Positions 38,601 through 46,409 of a stretch of 64,000 nt of DNA are shown in pieces; position 1 is the first letter of the stretch, and each line of letters begins with the position of its first letter. The position numbers were made by a program, and so were the translations under genes. Source of the stretch: Leptospira sp. GIMC2001 (GTDB lineage: Bacteria; Spirochaetota; Leptospiria; Leptospirales; Leptospiraceae); NCBI RefSeq assembly GCF_028462125.1, contig NZ_CP115468.1, forward strand, positions 1,212,501 through 1,276,500, given 5' to 3'. The notes beneath the pieces were generated by a model that saw only the letters and a list, made by a program, of their open reading frames with translations, ran no database searches and had not been told where the DNA came from.

Positions 38601-41441
38601 ATGATCAATCATTGGAAGAATCATGCTAAAGAATCCAAACCTTTGATTTTGAAAGCATTGCAAGATGGAATTGAAACAGGCGATATACAATATGCGGCCT
38701 ATTCCTTAAATAATTATTTATTTCAATCTTCGCTGATTAGAGAAAATCTCAAAGCTGTCGAAGAAAATTTTGAAAAATACAATCTATCGATTCAATCATT
38801 AAATCAATGGAATGCGTACCAAGTGTTCAATCTTGAGAGACAATCCATTTCCAATTTATTAGGACAAAATCTCCAAATCACGAAGCTAAATGGCGAATAC
38901 TTTCAAGAAGATATTGTCTTAAAAGAATGGATTGATACAAACAATGAGAACGGTCTTTTCCAGTATTATATGACCAAGTTAAGGTTGGAATACCTTTTTG
39001 GGGATATGGACATGGCATACGAATTTTCAAAAAAATGTGAACAATATGAATCAGCAGTTTTTGCTATGATGTTCATACCCGAGTTTGTATTTCTGCAAGG
39101 ACTTGTCTCTTACCAACTATGGAATCGTTGTGATGGTAAATCCAAAAAAGTATATTCTAATGTGCTTAAAAGGAATTTAAAAAGACTCAAAGTCTGGGCT
39201 AAGTATTCTCAAGCCAATTACGGGCATAAATATGAAATTCTTTTAGGTCTGGAATATGCAACTAAGAAGAAGACTGATGATGCATTCCTTCATTTTCAAA
39301 ATGCAATTGATCTAGCCAAATCAAATGAATTCTATCTGGAAGAAGCAATTACGAATGAATTATGGGCATCCATACTGGAAGAGCAGGGGCAATCTCGTTA
39401 TGCTAATGTGCATTTGCTCGAAGCACATTATATTTATAGTTTGTGGGGTGCCGATTCAAAAGTAAAGCTTCTCGAAATTATCCATCCATATTTTAAAACT
39501 TACTCGAAGAGATATATTCGTTCTCAAGCTAGCGATTTGAGTTCTCAGTCAATTTCCAAATCAAGCTCAACTGCAGAAAATAGTTTCCTGGATTTAAATT
39601 CCGTGATCAAAGCATCTCGTTTGCTATCAGGAGATATGAATCTAGCAAAATTTCTAGAAAATATGATGATCATACTTCTGGAAAATGCGGGAGCGGAAAA
39701 AGGATTATTCTTTCTAAAACAGAATGACACTTGGATGGTCCAAGCTGAGGGTTATTCGAATTCTTTGAATATTTCTGTTCTCCAATCTCAGCCTGTCTAT
39801 ATGTCGAATTCAGATTCTCCTGATTCTGATGAACAGAAATTTGCTCAGACCATTGTGAATTACGTGATACATACAGAAGAGATTGTGATTTTGCATGATG
39901 CCACACTTCATGGAGTTTTCTCAAATGATGTTTATATCAAAAAGAACAAAATTAAATCACTGCTTTGTTATCCAATATTCAATCATGGTAATTTAGTTGC
40001 TCTAGCATATCTTGAAAACAATTTAACAACTGAAGCATTTACACGGGACCGTTTAGAGCTTCTTAAAATTCTTGGAGCTCAAATTGCAGTATCGCTAGAG
40101 AATTCGATCCTTTATTCAATGTTAGAAGAGAAAGTAAAGAAAAGGACAGAAGATCTTAATGAGGCATTGCTTGAAGTTCAGGGATTAAAAGTAAAGCAAG
40201 ACGGAGATTATTTTTTAACTTCACTTTTGATTGAGCCACTTCGCCGCAATCAATCGAAAGCTCCAAACATCAAAATCGAATTCTTAACTGAACAAATCAA
40301 AAAATTTCAATACCGGGATTCCAGTTTAGAAATTGGTGGAGATTTGTCTGTAGCTGAATCCATTGAATTAAAAAATCGCAAATACTCAGTTATCATGAAT
40401 GGAGATGCGATGGGCAAGTCCATGCAGGGGGCAGCGGGCGCATTAGTTCTCGGAAGTGTATTCGAATCAATATTGAAACGACTTGATTTAGATCGAATAT
40501 CCAATGATGTATATCCCGAACTTTGGTTAAAAAACGCATTCAAAGAATTGCATACAGTCTTTACTACATTTAGTGGATCAATGTTGGTTTCGATTTTCAT
40601 CGGTCTTATAGACGAGAAGACTGGATTATTGTATTATATTACTGCCGAGCATCCGATTCCTGTTTTGTATCGGGACAAGAAAGCAAGCTTTCTACCAATG
40701 TTATACAGCTATACTAAGCTTGGGATGTTGCATACAAGAAAGAAAATTCAGATCAATACTTTTAAATTATTAGATAATGATATCTTGATATTTGGATCAG
40801 ATGGAAAAGATGACTTTCTCGTCTCTGATGGTAAAGGCGATAAAGTTATTAATGAAGATGAGACGTTATTCTTGGAAATCGTAGAGAATTCAGTCGCGGA
40901 TCTAAAAGAAATCGTAAAATTAATAAAAATAAAAGGTGAGCTCATGGATGATTTGTCTCTCGGTAAAGTGATCTTCCAGCTCCCAGAATCCGAGAAAAAA
41001 TTATTAGAAAATCGAAACTACGAAAGCCAATATATAAAATTGCAAGAATTATATGAAAGTAGAGACTATCGCAGAGTTATACAATTATTTGATAATTTCT
41101 TAGAAGAGAATCCGAATATTTTTTCATCTAAAAAAGTCCTTCGATTACTTATGGAAACATCAATCAAAATAAGAAATATAGAAATGCTTTTGAACTATGC
41201 AATTCATTATAATGAAAATTTAGGATTTGATATTGGTTCTCTTTCGGTGATTGCTAGATGTTATAAATTATTAGGTAAATTGGAATTAGCAATTGAGTAT
41301 GCTGAACGAATTCGACTTCGCTATCCAGGAAATGTAAAAAATTTAAAATTGCTTTCAAGTCTCTATAGAAGAACTGGAAATCTTAAGCGAGCAGAAAAAA
41401 TTCTTTCGCAGTCAGAGTCACCAGATCAACCTTCAGTTTGA
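35616..41441 (+). CDS. giant protein kinase/AAA ATPase/TPR/GAF/SpoIIE phosphatase signalling protein
   Basis: 1941 residues. Ser/Thr kinase domain (about 24-290) with K53, HND catalytic loop (VHNDIKAQN, 143-151) and DFG at 165-167. AAA/STAND ATPase from about 315, P-loop SGSSGIGKS (348-356) and Walker B LFLDDLQWAD near 480. A long helical TPR-type region spans about 700-1290. A GAF domain covers about 1320-1480, then a short coiled coil and a PP2C/SpoIIE phosphatase (IGGDL near 1573, NGDAMGKSMQGAAGAL near 1594). TPR-like C-terminus. The usual relatives end in a histidine kinase; this one ends in a phosphatase. It lies alone, with a candidate promoter 100 nt upstream. Confidence 0.88.
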   Translation: MEMKKLKMELPFSKVPILFMIEIAGYNNLQELHSGKNSLVFRASKENETYIIKLLNKEYPETYAINRFRNEFNVLNKIHGNGIIKAFELLKYKNSYAIVFEDIGGETIHQIFNRNVNYTVLEILDIMILVTTALGEIHKTDAVHNDIKAQNIIYNPNTKQLKIIDFGSASFLNKQFLLDHMMSSIEGTLAHISPEQTGRINRSVDYRTDYYSLGVTFYKLLTGELPFDYAYPISLVHAHIAKTPISPFERNRTPIILSKIVMKLLSKNPEDRYQTIEGILADIEKAKQLLIARGLDFLKYEDLSIDEQDFSRKFIISKRIYGRTEELEKIFQIFQSTSKGNLELLLVSGSSGIGKSVLINEVNRMIASSQGYFSSGKYDLYKKSIPYRAITQGLKKLIRKILTENQDSIENWQNLIQAAVGENGKLITDLIPDLINLIGAQSDTIPMEPQEAEYRFRKIFLRFIKVFCRTDSPFILFLDDLQWADNSSIELIDSILSDSEIKNFFLILSYRDKEVLPTDAFANLLQKIQENPVNKYFIHLNPITKSDIQALIAETLGLPAAKVDELSDVVYSKTLGNPFFVNELLRSLYDRGFIYLEDRTWTWDIDRIKDVKISENVIDLIIENMKDLAPDRLEILKMASCIGSRFSLDLFAEVVGKNRDDFMEDLIFLSNQEYFILGEKFVSFVHDKINESAYTFLNDQEKARNHYLIGSTYLRMSERFKLEEFIFVIVNQLNLGSNQISSDLELDQLIDLNILAGEKALNSNAHIQALKFYEKAISLLQNATWESDYDRYLNAFIGLAKSEFLSKDFDRAEKTFNLIIEKSKSILDTIVIHEMRSMMFASQNRMLEVIDLLKIALKELGEKLPENPTKLSPVLDLIQFKIKMRNRSVNDLKNLHEMTDPVDLAKMKLLNSLIAPSFLAQTNLFPVIVLRMINLTLTKGLSQISPFALVSFGMIQGFGLGDFDLGQKFGELGIELLKRPDAKVFRCRSLFLFACMINHWKNHAKESKPLILKALQDGIETGDIQYAAYSLNNYLFQSSLIRENLKAVEENFEKYNLSIQSLNQWNAYQVFNLERQSISNLLGQNLQITKLNGEYFQEDIVLKEWIDTNNENGLFQYYMTKLRLEYLFGDMDMAYEFSKKCEQYESAVFAMMFIPEFVFLQGLVSYQLWNRCDGKSKKVYSNVLKRNLKRLKVWAKYSQANYGHKYEILLGLEYATKKKTDDAFLHFQNAIDLAKSNEFYLEEAITNELWASILEEQGQSRYANVHLLEAHYIYSLWGADSKVKLLEIIHPYFKTYSKRYIRSQASDLSSQSISKSSSTAENSFLDLNSVIKASRLLSGDMNLAKFLENMMIILLENAGAEKGLFFLKQNDTWMVQAEGYSNSLNISVLQSQPVYMSNSDSPDSDEQKFAQTIVNYVIHTEEIVILHDATLHGVFSNDVYIKKNKIKSLLCYPIFNHGNLVALAYLENNLTTEAFTRDRLELLKILGAQIAVSLENSILYSMLEEKVKKRTEDLNEALLEVQGLKVKQDGDYFLTSLLIEPLRRNQSKAPNIKIEFLTEQIKKFQYRDSSLEIGGDLSVAESIELKNRKYSVIMNGDAMGKSMQGAAGALVLGSVFESILKRLDLDRISNDVYPELWLKNAFKELHTVFTTFSGSMLVSIFIGLIDEKTGLLYYITAEHPIPVLYRDKKASFLPMLYSYTKLGMLHTRKKIQINTFKLLDNDILIFGSDGKDDFLVSDGKGDKVINEDETLFLEIVENSVADLKEIVKLIKIKGELMDDLSLGKVIFQLPESEKKLLENRNYESQYIKLQELYESRDYRRVIQLFDNFLEENPNIFSSKKVLRLLMETSIKIRNIEMLLNYAIHYNENLGFDIGSLSVIARCYKLLGKLELAIEYAERIRLRYPGNVKNLKLLSSLYRRTGNLKRAEKILSQSESPDQPSV

Positions 41442-41500
41442 AATTTCTCAACTTTTTCACTTGACCCATAATAATTATTGAATTTTCCTTAATTATACCT

Positions 41501-42421
41501 ATGAAAGTTAATAATATCCTTGAAACCATTGGCAATACTCCGCATGTCCGCTTAAATCATCTTTTTGGCAATAGTCATGAAGTATGGATAAAGTTAGAAA
41601 GAGCCAATCCAGGTGGTAGCATCAAAGATCGAATCGCACTTGCGATGATTGAAGATGCCGAAAAATCTGGACAACTTAAGAAAGGCTCAACGATTATTGA
41701 ACCTACTTCTGGCAATACTGGAATTGGACTTGCCATGGTTGCTGCAGTGAAAGGCTATTCTTTAATTCTTGTTATGCCAGAATCCATGTCAATCGAGCGA
41801 AGAAGAAATATGGCTGCATACGGTGCAAAATTTGAACTGACTCCGAGAGAGAAAGGAATGTCTGGTGCTATTGAACGAGCGAAGCAGATGCTAGAAGAAA
41901 TTCCTGAATCATGGATGCCGCAACAATTCGAGAACCCAGCGAATATTAAAGCGCATGAAGAAACTACTGCGTTGGAGATTTTAAAAGATTTTCCTGAAGG
42001 TTTAGATTTTATAATCACTGGAGTGGGAACGGGCGGACATATAACTGGATGTGCACGTGTTTTAAAATCCAAAATGCCTAAACTAAAAGTCTTTGCAGTT
42101 GAGCCAGAACTATCTCCAGTGTTGAGTGGTGGCAAACCTGGACCTCATCCGTTGCAAGGAATTGGTGCTGGCTTTATTCCAAAAAATTGTGATACTTCCG
42201 TGTTGGATGGTATAATCACTGTTAGCAAAGATGAAGCATTCACTTATGCTCAACGTGCATCTCGAGAAGAGGGAATTTTTCTAGGAACATCTAGTGGTGC
42301 AAGCCTTGCAGCTGTAGCTAAGAAGATTAAAGAAATCGGAAGCGGTGCCAAAATTTTAACTTTCTGCTATGATACGGGTGAGAGATATCTATCCGTGGAT
42401 GGTCTATTCCCGACTGAATAA
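41501..42421 (+). CDS. cysK: cysteine synthase (O-acetylserine sulfhydrylase)
   Basis: A fold-type II PLP enzyme making cysteine from O-acetylserine and sulfide. The PLP lysine is K42 in [11 protein letters not shown]; the substrate loop TSGNTG is at 69-74; the phosphate-binding [10 protein letters not shown] and the signature [16 protein letters not shown] are present. Length 306 matches CysK. The 3' end runs into topA: the topA start at 42399 lies 23 nt inside this gene, so the two are probably coupled. Confidence 0.92.
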   Translation: MKVNNILETIGNTPHVRLNHLFGNSHEVWIKLERANPGGSIKDRIALAMIEDAEKSGQLKKGSTIIEPTSGNTGIGLAMVAAVKGYSLILVMPESMSIERRRNMAAYGAKFELTPREKGMSGAIERAKQMLEEIPESWMPQQFENPANIKAHEETTALEILKDFPEGLDFIITGVGTGGHITGCARVLKSKMPKLKVFAVEPELSPVLSGGKPGPHPLQGIGAGFIPKNCDTSVLDGIITVSKDEAFTYAQRASREEGIFLGTSSGASLAAVAKKIKEIGSGAKILTFCYDTGERYLSVDGLFPTE

Positions 42422-44246
42422 AAAATCGCTGGTTTTGGTAGAGTCACCTGCCAAAGCCAAAACCATTCAATCTTATCTAGGAAATAATTTCCAAGTTTAT
42501 GCTACGGGAGGTCATATTGTTGACCTTCCTACCTACAAACTCGCAGTTCATGTAACAAAAGATTTTGCTATCGATAAAGAAATCATTCCTAAGAAAAAGA
42601 AATCCGTAGAAGCAATTATTCAAAAAATTCAAAAAGCAGATACTATTTACGTAGCAACTGACCCAGATCGTGAAGGGGAAGCGATAGCATTTGATATTAA
42701 GAATCTAGATCCAAGCTTATCTGCGAAAAAAGAATGGATTCGAGTTGGATTTCGTGAAATTACCGAACAAACTGTACAAGATAAAATTCTTAATCCTGAC
42801 TCATTCAATGATCGAATCAGGCAATCCCAAGAAACTAGAAGAATCTTGGATCGCTTATTTGGATACTTGGTCAGCCCATTACTTTGGAAAAAAATTGCAC
42901 AAGGACTTTCTGCGGGTCGCGTACAATCAGTACTATTAAAATGGATATGTGAAAGAGAAAAGAAAATTCTCGATTTTAAACCAGAAGAGTATTTTGATAT
43001 TGATGCATTGCATTTAGATAAAAATAATAAATTAATTAAATTTTCTTGGTTAGGTGGAGATATAGTATCGAAACCTAAAGTAGAATTTTGGAAAAAGTTA
43101 AGAATTGATCCAAGTAAAATTGATGAAAAGAATAGTTTTCCCATAAATGATAATTTTAAGATCATCGATATACAAATCAAAGAAACTTCTGAGAGTCCTC
43201 AATCAGCCTTTAAGACATCAACACTTCAAGAGACAGCAGCAAAGGTATTGGGATTCCCCCCCAAGAAAACAATGCGATTGGCTCAATCTTTATATGAAGG
43301 TATTGATCTGGTTGGAGGGAAAAGGACAGGACTCATAACCTATCCTAGGACTGACTCGACTCGGATATCTTCCAAAATTGTTAAGTCAGCACTCTCGATC
43401 ATTGAAGCCAAATTAGGTAAACGCTATATGGGTCGCGAGTCTATAGCTAAATCATCAAATAAAATCCAGGATGCGCATGAGGCAATTAGACCGACTATGC
43501 TCAATTTGGCTCCTGATGATATCAAGAATTCTCTAAGCAATGATGAATTCAAATTGTATGATTTGATTTGGAAAAGATTTTTTGCTTCATTGAGTGCGAA
43601 TCGTACGGGTAAGAAATCTACGACAAAGCTTGAAGGTCTTGGAGAAAATTGGAAGCTGGAAGTTTTTCTTGAGTTATTTGATGGATACCTCAGATGGTAT
43701 GATCGTAAGAGCAACGATCAAGTCTTGCCAACTTGGAAGATAGGAGATTCTGTAAAAATCCATGAGATATCAATTGAAGTAAAATTCACTGAGCCACCAC
43801 CAAGATTTAACTATGCAAGTCTTATAAAAAAAATGGAATCCACAGGAGTAGGTCGCCCGTCTACCTATTCGCAGTCCATCGAGATTTTATCAGAACGAAA
43901 ATATATTGAGTGGGAGAAAAAGTTTTGCAAGCCAACTGGATTGGGAAGCCAGGTAAATTTATTTTTAGTTCAGAATTTTGCAGAATTTCTAGAGGATGAT
44001 TTTACTAAAAATCTAGAATCTGATTTGGATGATATTGAGAATGGTGAGAATTCTAAGTCTCAGGTGTTAGAACCTTTTTATCAAAACTTGCAGACTCGTA
44101 TAAAAAACCAAAATCTTTCACCGGTATCCAAAAATTTATGCCCTATATGTGAACAAGGATTTGTCCAAAGGAAGAAGGATAGAAAAGGAAAGTTAATCGC
44201 TTATTGCTCTCGCTATCCAGAATGTGAATATGGAGAATATTTATGA
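42399..44246 (+). CDS. topA: DNA topoisomerase I
   Basis: Type IA topoisomerase that relaxes negative supercoils. The TOPRIM domain starts [19 protein letters not shown] and has [12 protein letters not shown]; the catalytic Tyr lies in [11 protein letters not shown] (about residue 315 from this start), and [20 protein letters not shown] is the gate region. Only one zinc ribbon remains at the C-terminus (CPIC...CSRYPEC), so the tail is shorter than in many bacteria. ATG 42399 is chosen over an earlier in-frame ATG at 42369 because it lies 9 residues before the conserved start of the domain. Confidence 0.93.
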   Translation: MVYSRLNKKSLVLVESPAKAKTIQSYLGNNFQVYATGGHIVDLPTYKLAVHVTKDFAIDKEIIPKKKKSVEAIIQKIQKADTIYVATDPDREGEAIAFDIKNLDPSLSAKKEWIRVGFREITEQTVQDKILNPDSFNDRIRQSQETRRILDRLFGYLVSPLLWKKIAQGLSAGRVQSVLLKWICEREKKILDFKPEEYFDIDALHLDKNNKLIKFSWLGGDIVSKPKVEFWKKLRIDPSKIDEKNSFPINDNFKIIDIQIKETSESPQSAFKTSTLQETAAKVLGFPPKKTMRLAQSLYEGIDLVGGKRTGLITYPRTDSTRISSKIVKSALSIIEAKLGKRYMGRESIAKSSNKIQDAHEAIRPTMLNLAPDDIKNSLSNDEFKLYDLIWKRFFASLSANRTGKKSTTKLEGLGENWKLEVFLELFDGYLRWYDRKSNDQVLPTWKIGDSVKIHEISIEVKFTEPPPRFNYASLIKKMESTGVGRPSTYSQSIEILSERKYIEWEKKFCKPTGLGSQVNLFLVQNFAEFLEDDFTKNLESDLDDIENGENSKSQVLEPFYQNLQTRIKNQNLSPVSKNLCPICEQGFVQRKKDRKGKLIAYCSRYPECEYGEYL

Positions 44247-44665
44247 ATCTAAAACATCCTAAGAATAAATCAGATTTTCCGATTAAGAAGTCAGAAGAAG
44301 AATGGAAAAAAATTCTCACACCAATGCAATTCTCTGTTGCTAGACAAAAGGGAACAGAACGTGCATTCACGGGCGAACTCTATGAGAACAAAAAAACTGG
44401 GACTTATAATTGCATTTGTTGTAAATCTGAATTGTTTCATTCAGCTAAAAAATACGAATCGGGATCTGGCTGGCCGAGTTATTGGGAGCCAGTGAGTGAT
44501 GAGGCTGTTGCTATAGAAGAAGATGTCTCACACGGAATGCGCAGAGTCGAAGCCCTATGTGCAAATTGTGGAGCTCATCTTGGTCATGTGTTTCCTGATG
44601 GTCCACAACCGACTGGTCTTCGTTATTGTATAAACTCTGCATCTCTCGATTTTAAAGAAAATTAA
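44243..44665 (+). CDS. msrB: peptide methionine-R-sulfoxide reductase
   Basis: Reduces Met-R-sulfoxide in damaged proteins. Zinc cysteines are C57/C60 (NCICC) and C106/C109 (CANC); the catalytic Cys is C129 in [19 protein letters not shown] and [11 protein letters not shown] are family signatures. At 140 residues it is a plain MsrB without an MsrA fusion. It overlaps topA by 4 nt (ATGA), so it is the third gene of a cysK-topA-msrB run. No signal peptide, so cytosolic. Confidence 0.94.
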   Translation: MNLKHPKNKSDFPIKKSEEEWKKILTPMQFSVARQKGTERAFTGELYENKKTGTYNCICCKSELFHSAKKYESGSGWPSYWEPVSDEAVAIEEDVSHGMRRVEALCANCGAHLGHVFPDGPQPTGLRYCINSASLDFKEN

Positions 44666-44790
44666 ATTTTCCAACTTTAGTTAATTTGAGATCTTTTACC
44701 TAGATTGAGTCATTTCCGATCTGTCCCTTAAGTTGACGCGATCCCATTTTTTTTAGGAATGGAGATTCGAGTTTCTCCTGATGGAAAAAA

Positions 44791-44812
44791 GCCCGGGGCT
44801 TAAGCCCTGGGC
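44791..44812. other. 22-nt GC-rich hairpin in the desaturase leader region
   Basis: GCCCGGGGCTT faces AAGCCCTGGGC with one G-T pair. It is flanked by A6 on its left, so only minus-strand RNA would have an immediate U-run, yet no minus-strand gene ends here. A smaller GGAGA/TCTCC hairpin precedes it at 44761-44778. It may be a bidirectional terminator after msrB. The 44666-44953 stretch is otherwise promoter DNA. Confidence 0.35.
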
Positions 44813-44840
44813 GAGAGTTCACAATCCCCCCTTTTTTTTC

Positions 44841-44869
44841 TTGACATACCTAACGGCATTAACTATATT
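44841..44869 (+). promoter_or_regulatory. near-consensus sigma70 promoter of the desaturase gene
   Basis: TTGACA at 44841-44846 and TATATT at 44864-44869 with exactly 17 nt between them. This would start transcription near 44876, giving a leader of about 78 nt that ends in AAAGGAGG, 6 nt before the desaturase ATG. Confidence 0.75.
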
Positions 44870-44896
44870 GTCATTATTAGCTAATGGTGTTAGGTA
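44847..44896. promoter_or_regulatory. inverted-repeat operator over the desaturase promoter
   Basis: TACCTAACGGCATTA (44847-44861) and TAATGGTGTTAGGTA (44882-44896) are inverted repeats with two mismatches, the first inside the promoter spacer and the second just past the likely start of transcription. A TetR-family regulator is encoded right after the desaturase and is the likely binder. Confidence 0.65.
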
Positions 44897-44953
44897 TAGA
44901 ATTTCTTTTCTATCCTAGTCCAGAAGTTATAAATTGAAAAAAGGAGGCTTATT

Positions 44954-45739
44954 ATGGCCGCAATAATTGGATTTTTTATCGGGCATTGGGTACTTTCTGC
45001 ATTTGCTCAGACTTTTTTTCTGCATAGATATGCATCTCATCGTATGTTCACAATGAACGCATTTTGGGAGAAATTTTTCCATTTGTTTACAATACTGGCT
45101 CAAGGTCCGTCTTTTCTGAATCCACGAGGTTACGCAATATTGCATCGTATGCACCATGCTTATAGCGACACGGAATTAGATCCACATAGCCCTCACCACT
45201 CAACAAATTTTTTTAAGATGATGCTCAAAACAAAGCATATCTACGATGATTATTCTTATGGTAGAGTTGAACCCAAAAAACATTTTTCAGGTGACACTCC
45301 AAGTTGGCCTATAGTAGATAATATCGGTAAATCTTGGATATTTAGAGTTCTAGCTGGTGCAGGGTACGTTTTGTACTATTGGGCTTTTGTTCCACAAGGT
45401 GAATGGGGTTGGTATCTTTTGCTTCCGCTCCATTGGTTTATGGGGCCCATTCATGGTGCAATTGTGAATTGGGGTGGCCACAAATACGGCTACGTAAATT
45501 TTTCTAAAACAAAAGATCAATCTAAGAATACGATTCCATTTGATTTTATCGTTCTAGGTGAATTGTTTCAAAATAACCATCATGGGCGAGGAACAAATCC
45601 AAATTTCGCATATAGATGGTTTGAATTGGATCCATGTTATCAAGTCATGCGAGCCTTGCAATTTGTTGGTATCATTAGAATAATGAATACACTTCCGGTT
45701 GAAGAGAACAAAGAACTAGAATTGCAACTTTCCGCTTGA
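44954..45739 (+). CDS. acyl-CoA/fatty-acid desaturase
   Basis: Membrane di-iron desaturase that puts a double bond into fatty acyl chains. Histidine boxes: HRYASH (24-29), HRMHH (64-68) and QNNHH near 206 (the H/QxxHH form). Hydrophobic segments near 5-20, 45-55, 125-150 and 160-180 fit the fold. At 261 residues it is one of the short bacterial forms. The Shine-Dalgarno AAAGGAGG is ideal. The promoter carries an inverted repeat, and a TetR gene follows 34 nt downstream, so membrane fluidity control by that regulator is likely. Confidence 0.85.
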   Translation: MAAIIGFFIGHWVLSAFAQTFFLHRYASHRMFTMNAFWEKFFHLFTILAQGPSFLNPRGYAILHRMHHAYSDTELDPHSPHHSTNFFKMMLKTKHIYDDYSYGRVEPKKHFSGDTPSWPIVDNIGKSWIFRVLAGAGYVLYYWAFVPQGEWGWYLLLPLHWFMGPIHGAIVNWGGHKYGYVNFSKTKDQSKNTIPFDFIVLGELFQNNHHGRGTNPNFAYRWFELDPCYQVMRALQFVGIIRIMNTLPVEENKELELQLSA

Positions 45740-45773
45740 ACTGACGTCCCATATTTGTAACCCTGACTGGTGT

Positions 45774-46409
45774 ATGCAAGGTTCAACAAAACCAATACGC
45801 CGGTCTCGCGGTTCGCTTTCTCGAACTGAGATTCTCTCGGCTTCTATGGATATTATATTAGAGGAAGGTGTTGAAGCACTTTCCATGCGTCGCATTGCAA
45901 AAAAAATTGGCTGTAGTGTCGCTAGTCCTTATACCCATTTTCAAAACCAAGAAGAGATCATTCGCCATTTAATTCTAATAGGTGAGAAGCAGCTAACGCA
46001 TGATTTACGAGAGGCTCAGAAGAATCGCGGTGATGTCTACCAGAGTCTTGATGCCATAGCCCATGCTTATTGGAATTTTGCCTCAGATAATCGCGAATTG
46101 CACAAGTTGATGTTCAATGCTGTAGGTGGAAAATTGTATCGGCAAACATTCCCATCATTACCTACAAGTTACAGAGTGTTCTTAGAAACCATAAGACAGG
46201 GTATCTCATCTGGGGAGATTCTTTATTCCAGAAAAGATTATCCAGCAATCGCGCGAACTATGTGGTCTTGGATGTACGGACTCATTGTACTTGAGATGAA
46301 TGAACTACTTAGAAAAAGAAAAGACTCTGATCCTATCCAAGAAGGAATTCAATTGTTTACTATCCTACTCAAGCGCGGTGGCGAACTCAATTTGAAACTT
46401 GATAACTAA
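45774..46409 (+). CDS. TetR-family repressor, probably of the desaturase
   Basis: The N-terminal HTH (about 15-62) reads RTEILSASMDIILEEGVEAL, then MRRIAKKIGCSVASPYTHF, a standard TetR HTH. The rest is a helical ligand domain of the WHG/TetR_C_33 kind (AYWNFASDNRELHKLMFN). A lipid or acyl-CoA ligand is inferred from the neighbour. It probably binds the inverted repeat at 44847-44896. The 3' end overlaps the convergent glycosidase by 23 nt. Confidence 0.85.
   Translation: MQGSTKPIRRSRGSLSRTEILSASMDIILEEGVEALSMRRIAKKIGCSVASPYTHFQNQEEIIRHLILIGEKQLTHDLREAQKNRGDVYQSLDAIAHAYWNFASDNRELHKLMFNAVGGKLYRQTFPSLPTSYRVFLETIRQGISSGEILYSRKDYPAIARTMWSWMYGLIVLEMNELLRKRKDSDPIQEGIQLFTILLKRGGELNLKLDN

Noticed and set aside
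42647..43180. 177-codon minus-strand frame inside topA
   Set aside because: Antisense of a strongly conserved topoisomerase domain; no start site or independent family.
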